From Hansfordia pulvinata (lineage: Eukaryota > Ascomycota > Sordariomycetes > Xylariales), in the NCBI GenBank assembly GCA_006538405.1, contig BJKQ01000022.1, positions 62,001 through 126,000 on the forward strand: a stretch of 64,000 bases of DNA, written 5' to 3'. The notes under the pieces were generated by a model. It made no database searches. It was given only the letters and a program-made list of their open reading frames with translations, and was not told the DNA's origin. Within the stretch, counting starts at the first letter, position 1; every line of letters starts with the position of its first letter. Below, piece by piece: positions 36,837 to 48,492 of the stretch. Both the position numbers and the translations under genes were made by a program.

Positions 36837-39800
36837 CTGGCTGGTAGCGGAGACGACACAACAGCTGCGACTCGTGTGTGTGTGTGTCTCTCTCTCCGTT
36901 CCTCGCCAGCCGCCCCCCCCTCCTGTGCCACGAATCGGTCGTCTGTCTACCGTGGGCCGACCAACAGCCGTGTGGCGCAGGATATCCTGTCGGGAACCCG
37001 GGTTGTTGCTTGGCAAGGCTGCACGCCACCGGATTCCCGTGTTTCTCTTGTCACCTGGTTGGCAACATCATCGTGTATTCTCTGCGTGGCCTGTCTGGAA
37101 GCCCCGAGATCGACAAAAGCAACCGGCTTCCTCCAACGGCCAAGAATTGATGGCTGTAGTAGCATTTCTGATGGAGAAACTCCGAGGACTGCCTTTCGGG
37201 TCTGCCCGAGCCTTGGGGTCTTCTTCGCCCTCTATAGCACCGGAGGATCTGATCTCGTCGTCTTGGCTTGGGGCCATCTGATCTGACGGCGGGCGAGCCT
37301 ATCCTGACCTGCCGGGCTATCCATCGCGCCCTCTTGGCTGATCAGTCAAGAGAAAAGCTCCGGGCGTCGCGAGTGGGCAACCCGATCGCCGCTCCCCCCT
37401 TCTTGTCCCCGAACTTGTAGGGCAGTGGGGGCCGACGAGCGAGCGACTTGTCATGTTAGTGTGCTTACGAAAGGTGCTGATAATATAGCATTGTGACACT
37501 GCTGACAGGCGACGTGCTGCCCGCGATGATGGACATGCGACTCCCCGGATCGGGATACCGAGCAGGGGAAATTCGGGTTCGCGATTGCGGGGGGGGGGGG
37601 GGGGGGGGGAGGGACAGCACAACCGCGCGAAGGATCGACGTCAGTGCCGCAGGCGAGCGCTGATCAGTCCCAGCTCCAACTCCAGCTCTCCGGCTCCAGG
37701 ACGTCAAGGCGACAAGAACGCAGCAGTATCGCTTCAGTGGGGTGGTGCTTCGCACGCGCGCGCGCCAAGGATGGCTGTCAGGAGAGAGAAGAATGATAAT
37801 GGGATGGAAGAGACAAGGGCGAAGCCAAGTCCCAGCCAAGACAGGCCCGGCGACTCGAGAGGCGACCGGCGGCTGAGGTGATCAGCAAGCAGCAAGTGCT
37901 TTGAGCAGCTCCGAGTAAAGACGAGAAGAATGCCGTTCCCTCCCCCTCCTTCTCCCATCATGCTTGGGGGAATTAGAAAAAAAAAAAAAAACCCACGTGC
38001 GTCGGGCACAGCGGCGGCTGCTCGCACGAGATATCCTACCGCTCGACGATAGTGCCCGAACGAGTCATGAAGACGCGGGGGTCCGTCCTCCGCAGGCCCG
38101 AGTTACGGGTACGAGGACTCGTAGGTCCCGGTTGAGTCTTGGCCCTCTGTCTGCCAAGGGAGTAGGGAGAGCAGCTTCCGATGCGTACATACCTTGCGAG
38201 GATCCCAGCGGACGGTGGCCCCGGGACATTGATGCTGTTATATAACCAGATTACTCCTGGATATCACCAGAAAATGACAAAGAGAAACCCCCCTCCCCTT
38301 CAGGACCACCTCCGCCCCCTCCGTATCGGCCCGTTTCGGTGGGGGACAGGACTGGCCTCGAGGCGGATCCTCGCGGGCGCCTGGGGCATCCCATCTCCCG
38401 TGCCTTTCGACTGGCGAGGGGCAGGGGACAAGGTAGGGCAGGGTAGAGCAAGGCAGAGCCGAGGGCGGGAGAGAAGAGCAGGGAGTCCAAGCCAGGCCAG
38501 GCCTGGCCTCGTCTCGGGCACCTTTTTGCGAGCTACTCGTACGAGTGAGTGAGTGCTCGTGGTCCGGAACGGCAAGGACAGAGGCCGGGGCATCCGGGGC
38601 GGGGCGGGGCTGGAGACTCTGGCCAGTCGTCGGGTTCCATGGTCGCCGAGATCAACCAACCAACGTGGGGTCGTTGTTGTTGTCGTTCGTTTGTATTGGC
38701 GGCGGGCTTTCTTCCATGCCCGACACCTGCAGACAGACAGACAGACAGACAGACCCTGAACCCTGACCTGGCTGTCGAACCGCGCCCGAGGGATCAACAC
38801 CCCGGGCTCTGCGCCGCTTCGTGGGGAATGTGCTCGTTCGTTCGTTCTTATATGTGACAATCTCTGGCTGCTCATGGGTCGCGTTACGAACCCTCAACTC
38901 TTGGGCATGGTCTCGTACGGGCAGCCTGCAGGTAGGTGGTCAGCCCTCTCCAAAGATAAGGCCTCGTAGTACGAGCGCGTTTGTTACGAAGAAATGCCGG
39001 TCGGTAGGGCTACTCGGCAGTGGCTCATCTCACCAGGGCTTTTCCCGTCAAGGAGGGGTGCTCTGGCGCCTGATTGGAGGCGGACTGCTCGGCTCTTGGA
39101 TGCGCGTCTTCGGCCTGCGCCGCTGCGGGCATGGGTGTATCGAGGCTCTAACGCGCATTCGGACGCCACTGCTCGTGTAGGTTATCCGTAAGTTATCCAT
39201 CGAAGGGGGTGCGGAGATTCACGAATGGTGGCTGGCAGATATTCGGCATAAATTCGTAGAAGGAGGACGATGCATTTGTGATCTGGCTGGCACACTGGCT
39301 GATGGGAGGAGGACGACGAATTCGTTCGAAAGAGTTCCACAAAAACCCACTGTCGACACCGCGTTTACGTCGACGCTCCGACACTCCGACACTGTTCCTA
39401 ATGCCGTACGAGCGCAAGAGAGAGAGAGAGAGAGAGAGAGTCGGGAGAGTGTGCGTGCCGCGTCGTGTTGTGGATGGAGGGTGATGGGGAGGCACGGGTA
39501 CTCGTACGGACAAGGTACGGGTACTCGGCGGGACGGGCTGACGAGATTACAGGTACTTTTACTCGACAACAACATGCATCACCCATTCCCGTCGGCAGCA
39601 CCAGAACGCAAAGACTCGCGCATTCCACCGGGCGTAGATCAGCTCCCGACAGCTCCCCACAAAAAGGGTCACAGAGTCATTGAATCCAACAAGAAGTCAT
39701 GTGGTCAGGTACGAGTACTCCGTCCATAGGCTAGTAGACCCGAGTACCTTCGTACCTGAGACGCCCCCGAACCCGGACGCGGCTGTGAGGAGTAAGCAGC

Positions 39801-41670
39801 GGTACGTACCTCGCCTTCGAAGGGAGGCAGGCACACAGGGCGGTGACGGTGACGATGCGGCTCTCTCTCAGCACCTTGACGCCTTCACACCACACCCCCG
39901 TCACTGCACATTGTCGACAGTCAGCACCTCACACAAAAGACAACCAGATGACGGTCCGGTCGTCGCCGTCGAACGAGATGCAGTCAGTCGAGCATGTCTC
40001 AGTTCCCATCCCGCACTTCCCCCCAGCCGCTGCAACGCCGGCCCCCTTTTTCTCCAGACGCCCAGAGCTGTCAGTCGTGCGTTTGCACGTTCCGTCGAGG
40101 CTTGGCCCTGGGGTTGACGCCGTCGGTCGGTGCGCAGAAACGCGAGGGAGGCCAAGAGCCAAGAGCCAAGAGTGTGGCCACCAAAGCTTGGTAACGCTGT
40201 TCACGCTTCACGCCCTGCCTCCCCCGTCGCCCACGTTGTCTTCCCAAACGTGCGAGAGCAGCCAAGAAATAACAATGGAGCCCGCCACCTCGTCCAGGAA
40301 GTCGGGAACTTTAAAGGGAGCCACGCGAATATAACAAGACACGAGCATCATGGACAACGTCAGCAACAGCAACGGAACACCCACAAACACACTCGTGCCC
40401 TCGGCTACCTGAACCCCGACAACACCCCCTCTCTCTTCCTCTTGTCTCTGGCCTCTCCCTCTTCTCGAGTCCAGCAGCAAGAAAAAAAAAAACATCCCCT
40501 AGTCCCTCGCATCGGAAAGCGGAGCCGCCGATCCCTCCGCGAAGGGCTTGCGCAGGACCCACCGCCGAGAAAGCGCCGTTCCTGTCGCGGCGCAGCTGAT
40601 TCGGGCGCCCAACGCAGATTATCTCTCAGTCGGGCTAAACGCCTGGCGGGGGCCGGCGCTGGTGAACAAGAAGGCCCTTGGCGGCCCTCTCTGGGCTTTT
40701 GGCTTTTGATTATGTTACCTTTCTGCCTTTTTTTTACGGGGAACTGCACGGCAATTGTCTGTGCTATGCCTGTCCCCTCGCTCGGGAGTCTGCTGACCGA
40801 CCCGACCAGCCTCTGGAAGCGACTGCCCGCCGCTGCAGCCCCGGACCTCGACGCAAATCGTGCCGCGACTGGAGGTCACGACATCATCTTCCCCGGGCCC
40901 AAGCCGTGAAGGATCCCAACATGCCCGCCCGCGCGCCCTCATCCCCGGGTTGCTCCGCGTTTTCGCTGCTTGGCGCAAGCCGCGCCCGCACGCTCTTTCG
41001 GCAGAGGCTTCCTAAACCGCACGGGTGCCCACGGGGCTCCAGAGCTTGGCTCTCCCAGGTTGTTGGTCATCATCCATGGCAGCGGAGGACGTGCGAGTAC
41101 TCGTCTCGGAGTACGGGTACTCGTGCCACCTGCACTATCACGCAGTATTCCATCGTACCTACTCCGCAGTGCTGGCTTCCCCGTGAATCGACAAACAATA
41201 TCCACAGACTCCAGTCGCACCCCGGCGTGGGACTGGAGAGGAGATGACGACCCCAGGTGGGCTTTCCCTCCCCATTCCCCATCTTATTATTCCCACCAAG
41301 AGAGAAGACCAGAAAAGAGAAGAGCAAGAGAGGAGAGAGAGGAGAGAGGGGTGGCCCCCATGCCCCCCGGGTCTAGCTTCGTCATTGGCTCCTTTGACGA
41401 GCCTTCCCGCTGGCGGACCGCGTCGTAGGCGTGGTTGTAGCGCAGTCGTGGTGGTCTCGGGAGTAGCGGTAGTAGCGACAGCTCGGCCGGCCCATCGTAT
41501 CGCGTCGTATCGTCCTGGACCTAATGGATCGTGGTGTGCGAGACTGGACTGGACTGGACGCATGTTGTTAGCTTATACCCTTGAGAGACATGTGTAATAA
41601 GGCTGTCCCGCGTCAATGTCTTGGGCCGAGCTGAGAATACCTTAGTAACCTTACCTTGCCTTGGGACACA

Positions 41671-41701
<31 letters not shown>

Positions 41702-41891
41702 CTATTAATCTCACCACGTTCCCGCCCTCCCCGTCTCCCAACCTATGTTGCTGCTGTCTCTTGTTTCTCTTCCCCTCCTCTTCTCCCACAAGCCTTGAAC
41801 GTCATCGTCTGCTTGTCTGTTGCTGACTTGCTGCCTTTGCCAACAAGACCGCCGTTCAGCACACACACAGTCAAACACACACACACACACC
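34907..41891. other. Microsatellite-rich, gene-free 7 kb region
   Basis: No supportable gene. Simple repeats are unusually dense: gatgatg/gatgtttac blocks (34939-35008), (ACGC)n at 35669-35688, (CT)n at 36592-36631, (GT)n at 36806-36833, a 21-base G tract at 37589-37609, a 14-base A tract at 37978-37991, (GACA)n at 38731-38754, (GA)n at 39418-39440, (CA)n at 41666-41701 and another (CA)n just before the transporter start at 41864-41891. The palindromic TACGAGTACTCGTA motif is perfect at 35971-35984 and appears in variants at 38109-38124, 38535-38546, 39498-39508, 39709-39720 and 41092-41130. Frames across it are low-complexity. Confidence 0.6.
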
Positions 41892-43635
41892 ATGGGCGGC
41901 GCTCCTCACTTGGGCCTGCGCGGCCGCGCGCTGGCCCTGCTCCAGATGGCGCTCGTCGTGGCGCCGTCGTTCATCCTGTTCGGCTACAACCAGGCCGGCA
42001 TCGGCGGGCTGATCACCGAGGCCGACTGGGTCAAGACGTTCCCGCAGATCGACACGGTGCACGCGACGGGGGCGGACAAGTCGTCCAAGTCGACGCTGCA
42101 GGGCTTCGTGGTGGCCGTCTTCGTGATCGGGGCGATAGTGGGCTCGCTGACGTGCTCGTGGGCGGGCGACCGGTTCGGGCGGCGGCACTGCATCTTCTTC
42201 GCGGCGACGGCGACCATGGTGGGCGAGGTGCTCGAGTGCTCGGCCGTGCACATTGCGCACTTCATCGTCGGGCGCGTCATCGTCGGGCTCGGCGTCGGCA
42301 TGCTGAGCTCCATCGTGCCCGTGTGGCAGAGCGAGACGGCCGGCGCCGCCAACCGCGGCCGCCTCGTCGTCCTGACCGGCCTCTTCATCTGCCTCGGCTA
42401 CACGCTCGAGTCGTGGATCAACCTGGGCTTCTACACCCTGCCCGCCGGCCCCGCCACCTGGCGGCCCCCGATCGCCATCGCCATCGTCTTCTCCCTCGTC
42501 CTCATGGCCGCCATCTACGTCTTCCCCGAGTCCCCCCGCTGGCTCGTCATGCAGGGCCGCCGCGACGAGGCCCTCGCCGCCCTCAGCACCCTGCGCGACC
42601 TGCCCGCCGACGACCCCGCCACCGAGGCCGAGATTGCCGGTATCGAGCTGTCCCTCGAGGAGACGAGCAACACGGCCGCCAAGCTGAGCGACCTGATCAA
42701 GATGGGCGACGACAAGCTGGCCTACCGCTTTGGTATCTGCATACTGCTGCAGTTTTACCAGCAAATGTCGTACGTATTATTCGACATTCCTGCCCATTAT
42801 CCCTGTGAAAGAGACAAATTAGCTGACCGTGAGCCCTCCAAACCCACCAATGCAGTGGCAGCAACCTGATCAGCGTCTACGCGCCCATCCTCTTCGAGCA
42901 GAACCTCGGCATGACGCCGCTCCTGTCCAAGACGCTGGCCGGCGGCGCGCTGACCTGGAAGTTCCTGTCGTCCTTCATCGCCTTCTTCTGCATCGACCAC
43001 TTTGGCCGCCGCGTCGTCTTCATCATCAGCGGCACCGGCATGGCCTGCTGCATGGTCGCCCTCGCCGTCTCGACCTCGTTCCCCAAGGACAACAAGGCCG
43101 CCCAGATCGCCGCCGGCTGCTTCATCTACCTCTACAACATGTTTGTCCCCATCGGCTTCCTCGGCGCTAACTTCCTCTACTGCACCGAGGTCGCCCCGCT
43201 GCGCCTGCGCATGGCCATGAGCTCCATCTCGACCGCCAACCACTGGCTATGGTGAGTGACCTTGATTTCAGTCCTTGATTCCAATCCTTGATCTCTTGAG
43301 GTTTGAGAGACGAGACGAAAGAGAAAAATCGACTGACCTCACCACAGGAACTTCATCGTCGTCATGGTCACTCCCGTGGCCCTCAACACCATCGGCTGGC
43401 GGTACTACATTGTCTTCGCGGCCATCGCGGCGACGGTGCCCGTCGCCGTGGCGTTCCTGTTCCCGAGACCAAGGGCCGCAACCTCGAGGAGATCGACCTG
43501 CTGTTCAAGGACTCGCCGTCGGTCTGGTCCACCGTCCGCTTCGCCTCCAAGCGGCCCGTCGGCATGCCCCAGGAGTTCCACCCGCGCGACGACGAGAAGG
43601 TCGACGAGAAGACGTCCGACTCGTTGGAGGAGTGA
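41892..43635 (+). CDS. MFS sugar transporter (one apparent frameshift near the end)
   Basis: This is a 12-helix plasma-membrane sugar/H+ symporter of the major facilitator superfamily. Exons 41892-42769, 42856-43251 and 43348-43635, with introns gtacgt...cag and gtgagt...cag, give 521 codons if one base is added. Signature motifs are GYNQAGIGGLI (first helix), DRFGRRH (loop 2-3), PVWQSETAGAANRGR, PESPRWLVMQGR, and in the second half DHFGRRVVF and the terminal PETKGRNLEEIDLLF. The last motif is in another frame from the helix before it; the shift is at the CCC run 43462-43464, where a fourth C restores the standard PETKGR. The C-terminus is acidic (DEKVDEKTSDSLEE). The substrate cannot be told. 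A CA-repeat fills the leader up to the ATG. Confidence 0.92.
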
Positions 43636-45389
43636 AATCGCCCTTTATGAGTGTATGTGTTTCGGGCGAGGCTCGAGGGATCATTGTCTCGAGAGAGAGA
43701 AGGGGGAAAAGCCTGGCGCTTTCATGTCGTTTCTGGTTAACGCTGCGAGGATACCCTAGTTGGGGCAATGAAATGAGGTTATGAGTTTTTATAGCGTTGA
43801 TGAGAATGCATAAGATTGACAAAGCTGTATTGGTTCAAGGGAGGCCGCAGCTATGTCTGCCGTCGATGTGGTGATGGCGAGCCAGTGACATGCTTATGTT
43901 TCTGCAATGTAACGCCTGGGCCGTGCAGAGCGGGTTCGGGGGATGAGAGTGAGGCAGAGACCACTCGGTGGCTTGACCTTGTCGACGTTGAATTTTCCAC
44001 TCAAGAGCTGTCAATCGAAGGGGGAAAAGGGGGAGACAGACCAGCCATTCAGTCCCGAGTCCCTTGGAGCGACACCGCTGTTCTTATGGATGGATAGCCG
44101 GCCTGGACCTCCCCCCGACCCCTCATGTCCGGCCGGCCAAGCAAGGCCAAGTAAAAGCCAAGTCGAGTCCAGGCCTACGAGGGGCGCCATCGCGGGGGAC
44201 CAACCTCATTGGCCATTGGCCGGGGTCCCCCTCCCCATCTCGCTTCGCAAAGCCAAGACCGCCTCCCCCGCATTCCCCAGGTTCTGCTGACCTTATTACC
44301 CCGGAGAGGGGGAAAGCAGCAGTCTGGCTCAGCTCAGCTCAGCTCATGTTCGGCCCTGTGCGGTGCGCCGTTGTGTGGCTTGCTTACGTCGAGAGCCGGG
44401 AGGGGGGGCAGAGCCAGGGCCGGTACTTACACTTCTTCCCAGCCTGACTCTGCTCGCAGGCTCACAGGCGTATACTCGCGTCTTTCGGGTTGTCTCTGCC
44501 GACGCCTCGCCCTTTTCCGGCTTGCTTGGGACCCCGCGGGGGTGTCTCCTCCCCCCCCCCCCCCCCCCCCCCCCCGCTGCCCTGCTGGCTTCCTCCGGGA
44601 ATCGTCGTGCCGTGAGCCGGCCACAGCACGGGTGCTGACTGTTGGAGAAGTCTGAAGAGTTTGCCCTGGGCTGTGGAGTCGGCAGCCCGTGTTGCAAAGT
44701 AATGTCTCCATTCGCCTGGTGACACGGCCGAGGGACTCTACGAAACAAGCAATGCCGGTTGGCTACCACGGCACGGCAGGGCCACAGAGCAGGCACAGTG
44801 TCGCTGTAGCCGCGAGGCAGCTCCGCTGACCTGGCCGAGCGCAGGCAGCGAGTGGCTTGGGGAGCACGGAAGAGGACGAGCTCGGCGGGTTGACTTGAAG
44901 CGTACCAAGTGGAAGGACCGGCCAGCCGGCGTCTACACTTCCTCGCAGGCTTTGAGGGACCAGGCCATCACAATCACCCCCAAGCTGTGCATGTGGCTCC
45001 TACTTGTTGTACTAAAAGGCCCATGATCCCACATTTTCATAAAGGTGCCCTCTGGTATCGACGAGCCCGCTTGTCTCTCCCGCCCCTCTGGTTGGCCCGT
45101 TGCCGTCGTCTTCGTCGTCGACTGCCCGGTTCTGCCGTGTCGCCCTGCTGGTGTCGCCTCGTTCCGTATAAAGCTGACGTACTCTCCAGTAAACCTTGCG
45201 AGTGTCAGGTAGATCTCGTCCCGATCCTGAGAGATGAGAAGGCGACTGTGGGCCAGTTAGGCAATTGAGATCAGCCCGCTTTCTTCATTTCAACTTGGGT
45301 TTTCGAGCACCCTCCGGGAGAGGGATTTTTTGTATGACATGTGGAGAAGAAGTGGTGTGATTCTTCCCAGGCTGCAAAAGGGAAACCAC
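43636..45389. other. Intergenic region with a 25-base poly-C tract
   Basis: No supported gene in 1.75 kb. It contains a 25-base uninterrupted C run at 44551-44575 and a short tandem gctcagctcagctcagctca near 44327-44346. Downstream of 45000 the sequence is ordinary mixed composition, and ORFs of up to 119 codons there have no recognisable features. Confidence 0.6.
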
Positions 45390-46477
45390 TCACGTCTCAG
45401 TTTGGTCCTTTCCCAAGTGTTTCGGGGGGCTTTCATTGATCCATGCCGCCATCTGGGCGGATTCCTGACAGCGAATGGCGGTTCGACTTCTGTCGTTCCG
45501 GCAGAAGGGCTTGACTTCGATGATGGCCCTGACCGCCCCAGTCTTCCGGGATTTCAGGTAACCGTCAACGTCTGCTCTGTATATCCTTCCTTGCGGCTGC
45601 CGATGGTTGGATAGCCAGAACGACCTCCGATGCATGGACCAGGAGCCCTGAACAGGCGAGTCGAGCGTGAGAGCGGTGAGGAACGTGTACAGGGCGACAT
45701 TGACGAGCTGTTCGTCCTGGGCCGCCTCTGGGTTCGAGCGAAAGACGGGCGACCAGGGGGATGCCACCACGGGCGATTCATCTTGATCATGCGTCGTAGA
45801 CTTTATACCGGATGCCGGCTCTTCGTCGGATGCCAATTCTTCGTCGGATGCCAGTTCTTCGTCGGATGCCAGTTCTTCGTCTTTCTTGTCCATAGTGGCA
45901 TACTTTCCTGCTGGCCCTCGCGACCCAGGGCGGGGAGTCCGGAGCACCATATTTTCCAGCGACGACTCGAGGGTCCGATGGGGAGGGGTCGGTGTCGTGA
46001 AAAGATTCTGCACCGTCTTCGCCCTGGCCTTGCTCCTCGTCTGTGGGGGCTGTAGGTGATCTTGTCCACGGCGGGTGAGGTTTGGTGTTCCTTGATCCCC
46101 TGGACATCGACTTGGTAGAGTCTCGGGAGCGCAAATGTCCCCAGATGGCGGAGCAGCCGGCTGCCCACAGCCCGAGGGTTCATGGACTCGAGATAAGCTT
46201 GGAAGTCACACGACTGCTTCAAGATGTCCTCGGCCTGTTCGTAAGTCTCTCCCCAGTCATATTCTTTCAACACTTGATGTCGTGTATTAGAAGCTTTCCG
46301 AGCTTCCAGCGCGCCGGGGTAGACGATCCGGAGAAGCAGGAACTGTTCCTGGTCAAGCCTGGAGCCAGAGCGCGTGTGCTGGCCGTTGTGGATAGACTTG
46401 TGCTCAAGACCCAATTTGCCGGCAGCCTTGCACCACTCGCCGTGTGATTTTGGTATCTCGAAGTTGGTTGCGGACAT
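45390..46477 (-). CDS. PD-(D/E)XK nuclease-like fungal protein (one apparent frameshift)
   Basis: The C-terminal part has the core of a restriction-endonuclease-like fold: RADVDGYLKSRKTGAVRA followed by IIEVKPF, i.e. an Asp about 16 residues before E-V-K, then RCQESAQMAAWI, a pattern found in an expanded, mostly uncharacterised fungal family. The N-terminal part (from MSATNFEIPKSHGEW at 46477) is helical, and a basic linker and an acidic repeat (DEELAS, three copies, encoded by 18 bp repeats at 45821-45878) lie between. Two frames join at the GGGGG run 46045-46049; adding one base gives 363 clean codons. An upstream in-frame ATG at 46699 would add a repetitive leader that I consider non-coding. 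Substrate and role are unknown; nuclease activity is inferred from fold only. Confidence 0.6.
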
Positions 46478-48492
46478 GTCGACAGACCAACGGGTAGTTA
46501 GGAAAGAGAGGGCTGGACAGGTGGGGACTTTGCCGGGCAAGGAGGAGAGCAGATCAGGAATGAGAGCAGGGCCGAGAGGAGAGCAGGGCAGAGAGGAGAG
46601 CAGGTCAGAAATGAGAGCAGGACAGAGAGGAGACACGACGCCCATCAAGGGTGAACCGACACGCCGGCGGGGACAGGCCGCGAACCGCGGACGGGTCACG
46701 GAGCCTTGCTGAATATATACCTACTCGCCTACCTCCCTACCTCCCCACCCGGCCTACCTAAGGTATCCATCTTGGCATCTCGTTCGTCATGTATGTCTCC
46801 ATGCAGGGCATGCGGGAACCAAGCAGGTACCAACAGGCACTGACATGGACGTATATCTGATCTTTCTCGGGTGAGCCGGTGACCCCTCTTCTGCTGCTCT
46901 CGCTGATCGAACTCGACTTTGCTTGCCATCAACTGGTGTCCGGCCTCCTGCCCGAGAGCGGGTCTTCTTTGCTCTAGCTTCATCTTCAGCGGCAACTCAC
47001 TGCTCTGGGATTCGTTCAACGCCAGGGTTGCCGGAGCGGGCCGTCGCTGGCAAGGGGGCAATGCTTGAGCGGAAGGCTGTGTCGTAGGTAGGTACCTGAT
47101 GAGTCAACCTATCCATACGGACTTCTCGTGAGGGGAGCCCCCGGCTCATATCCACATGTTTCCGTTGGAGATATCCAACGGTAGGCTGTACATCAGTTGA
47201 GGAACGCATGGATGACATCCAATCCATTTGAGGTTGTTCTGCATCAGAATGTTACCTACCTGCATGGCGCCCTCCATCTGGATTAGTACATAGGTACATA
47301 CAAGGGCCTACAGGTGCAGTGCCTACCTACATGGAGGCACCTTCCTTGATGTAACGTGCCTGGTCAGGTGGTCATCCGAGGGGGAGGTAGTTGGAAGGCA
47401 CTCGTAGATAGGTAGGTACCAGACATGTTAGGTACGGTACATAGGTATCTTCTATATGCCCGTGTTGGTCCAGTCGCGTTCTCGTAAGCGCCGTAGTGGA
47501 GAACCTGCGCACGCGCGCGCGACCCTGCCTGCGAGTACATCTACCCAACCAAGTAGGTACCTACTAAGAGTACATGCACGGATCTTACCTCCATTCATTC
47601 CAGTTGCGTGATGCGCGTAGCCGTACTCGTAGTTCTTCCCCCGGCTCATGGGTACGAGTTCATGTATCGTTTAGCTTACAGCATCATAAGCGCGCGCGCT
47701 ATTTGCGAGTGGGAGCCTGAACGGAAGCTTAGTTGCGACAAGGTGAACGTGTAGGTTATGTCTCGCGGGAGGGCTGGGGGGGGGGGGGGGGGATACTTAC
47801 TAAGTACCTAGCCTTACTCGTATCTACTACCTATGGAACATTCTAGCGACGCATGTCATGGATGAAGTTCCGTGAATCGGATATACGAGACTACTATCGC
47901 CTAATACTTGCTCGCAGCCTGTGATGCAAGATAGACCCAGCCGCTTCTGAGCTCTGGCCTCGGATTGCACGCACCATCATTGCGAGACTCTTCGCAAAGT
48001 TGCGCTGTATGAGAGGTGCGGTCACTCCATGTAGGATGTAGATTCGAGCACAAAGTAGGTGGGTACGATGACTCGATCGGTACCTACTCATGTGGAAAGG
48101 CTTGACGGGGGGCCTGTTGTCATGACAACGTCGGGTAAGGCTCATAGGTACCTGTATCTAGAGGCGCTCCCGGCACGAGCACCTCCAGCTGCACCTTAGC
48201 CAAGGTACCTCACTACCTGTAGGTACCTGACCTGTAAGGAAGTGCCCAGGGCAGGTACGAGTAAACACAGGGCTCGTACAGGATTGGCCCGTTTGTGTGT
48301 GTTTACATGCACCTACCTACCTTAGCTGTCCATCTGCCACTCATCAGTTGCGACGCAGCCCACACCACCTTTCCTCATCGCCCAGCCGGCTCCCGTCATC
48401 AGGATCCGCAACCACCGGGTGTGATCAAGTCGCAGTGGCGCCCTTGCTCCTCGCTCCGTCCGTCTCCACGCGAAACGGCAAGCCTACGTCCG
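46478..48492. other. Intergenic region packed with taggtacc-type motifs
   Basis: No supported gene. More than fifteen copies of a TAGGTAGGTACC/GGTACCTACC-like motif occur, for example near 46721-46765, 47085-47097, 47289-47330, 47403-47450, 47550-47563, 48079-48090, 48145-48155, 48205-48232 and 48308-48322. A 17-base G tract is at 47776-47792 and an imperfect 21 bp-type repeat (gagagcaggtcagaaatgagagcag) occurs near 46548-46625. The frame from the last few hundred bases leads into the gene at 48493. Confidence 0.6.

Noticed and set aside
47097..47140. ctgatgag resembling a hammerhead ribozyme core
   Set aside because: No following stem and GAAA element in the right place.
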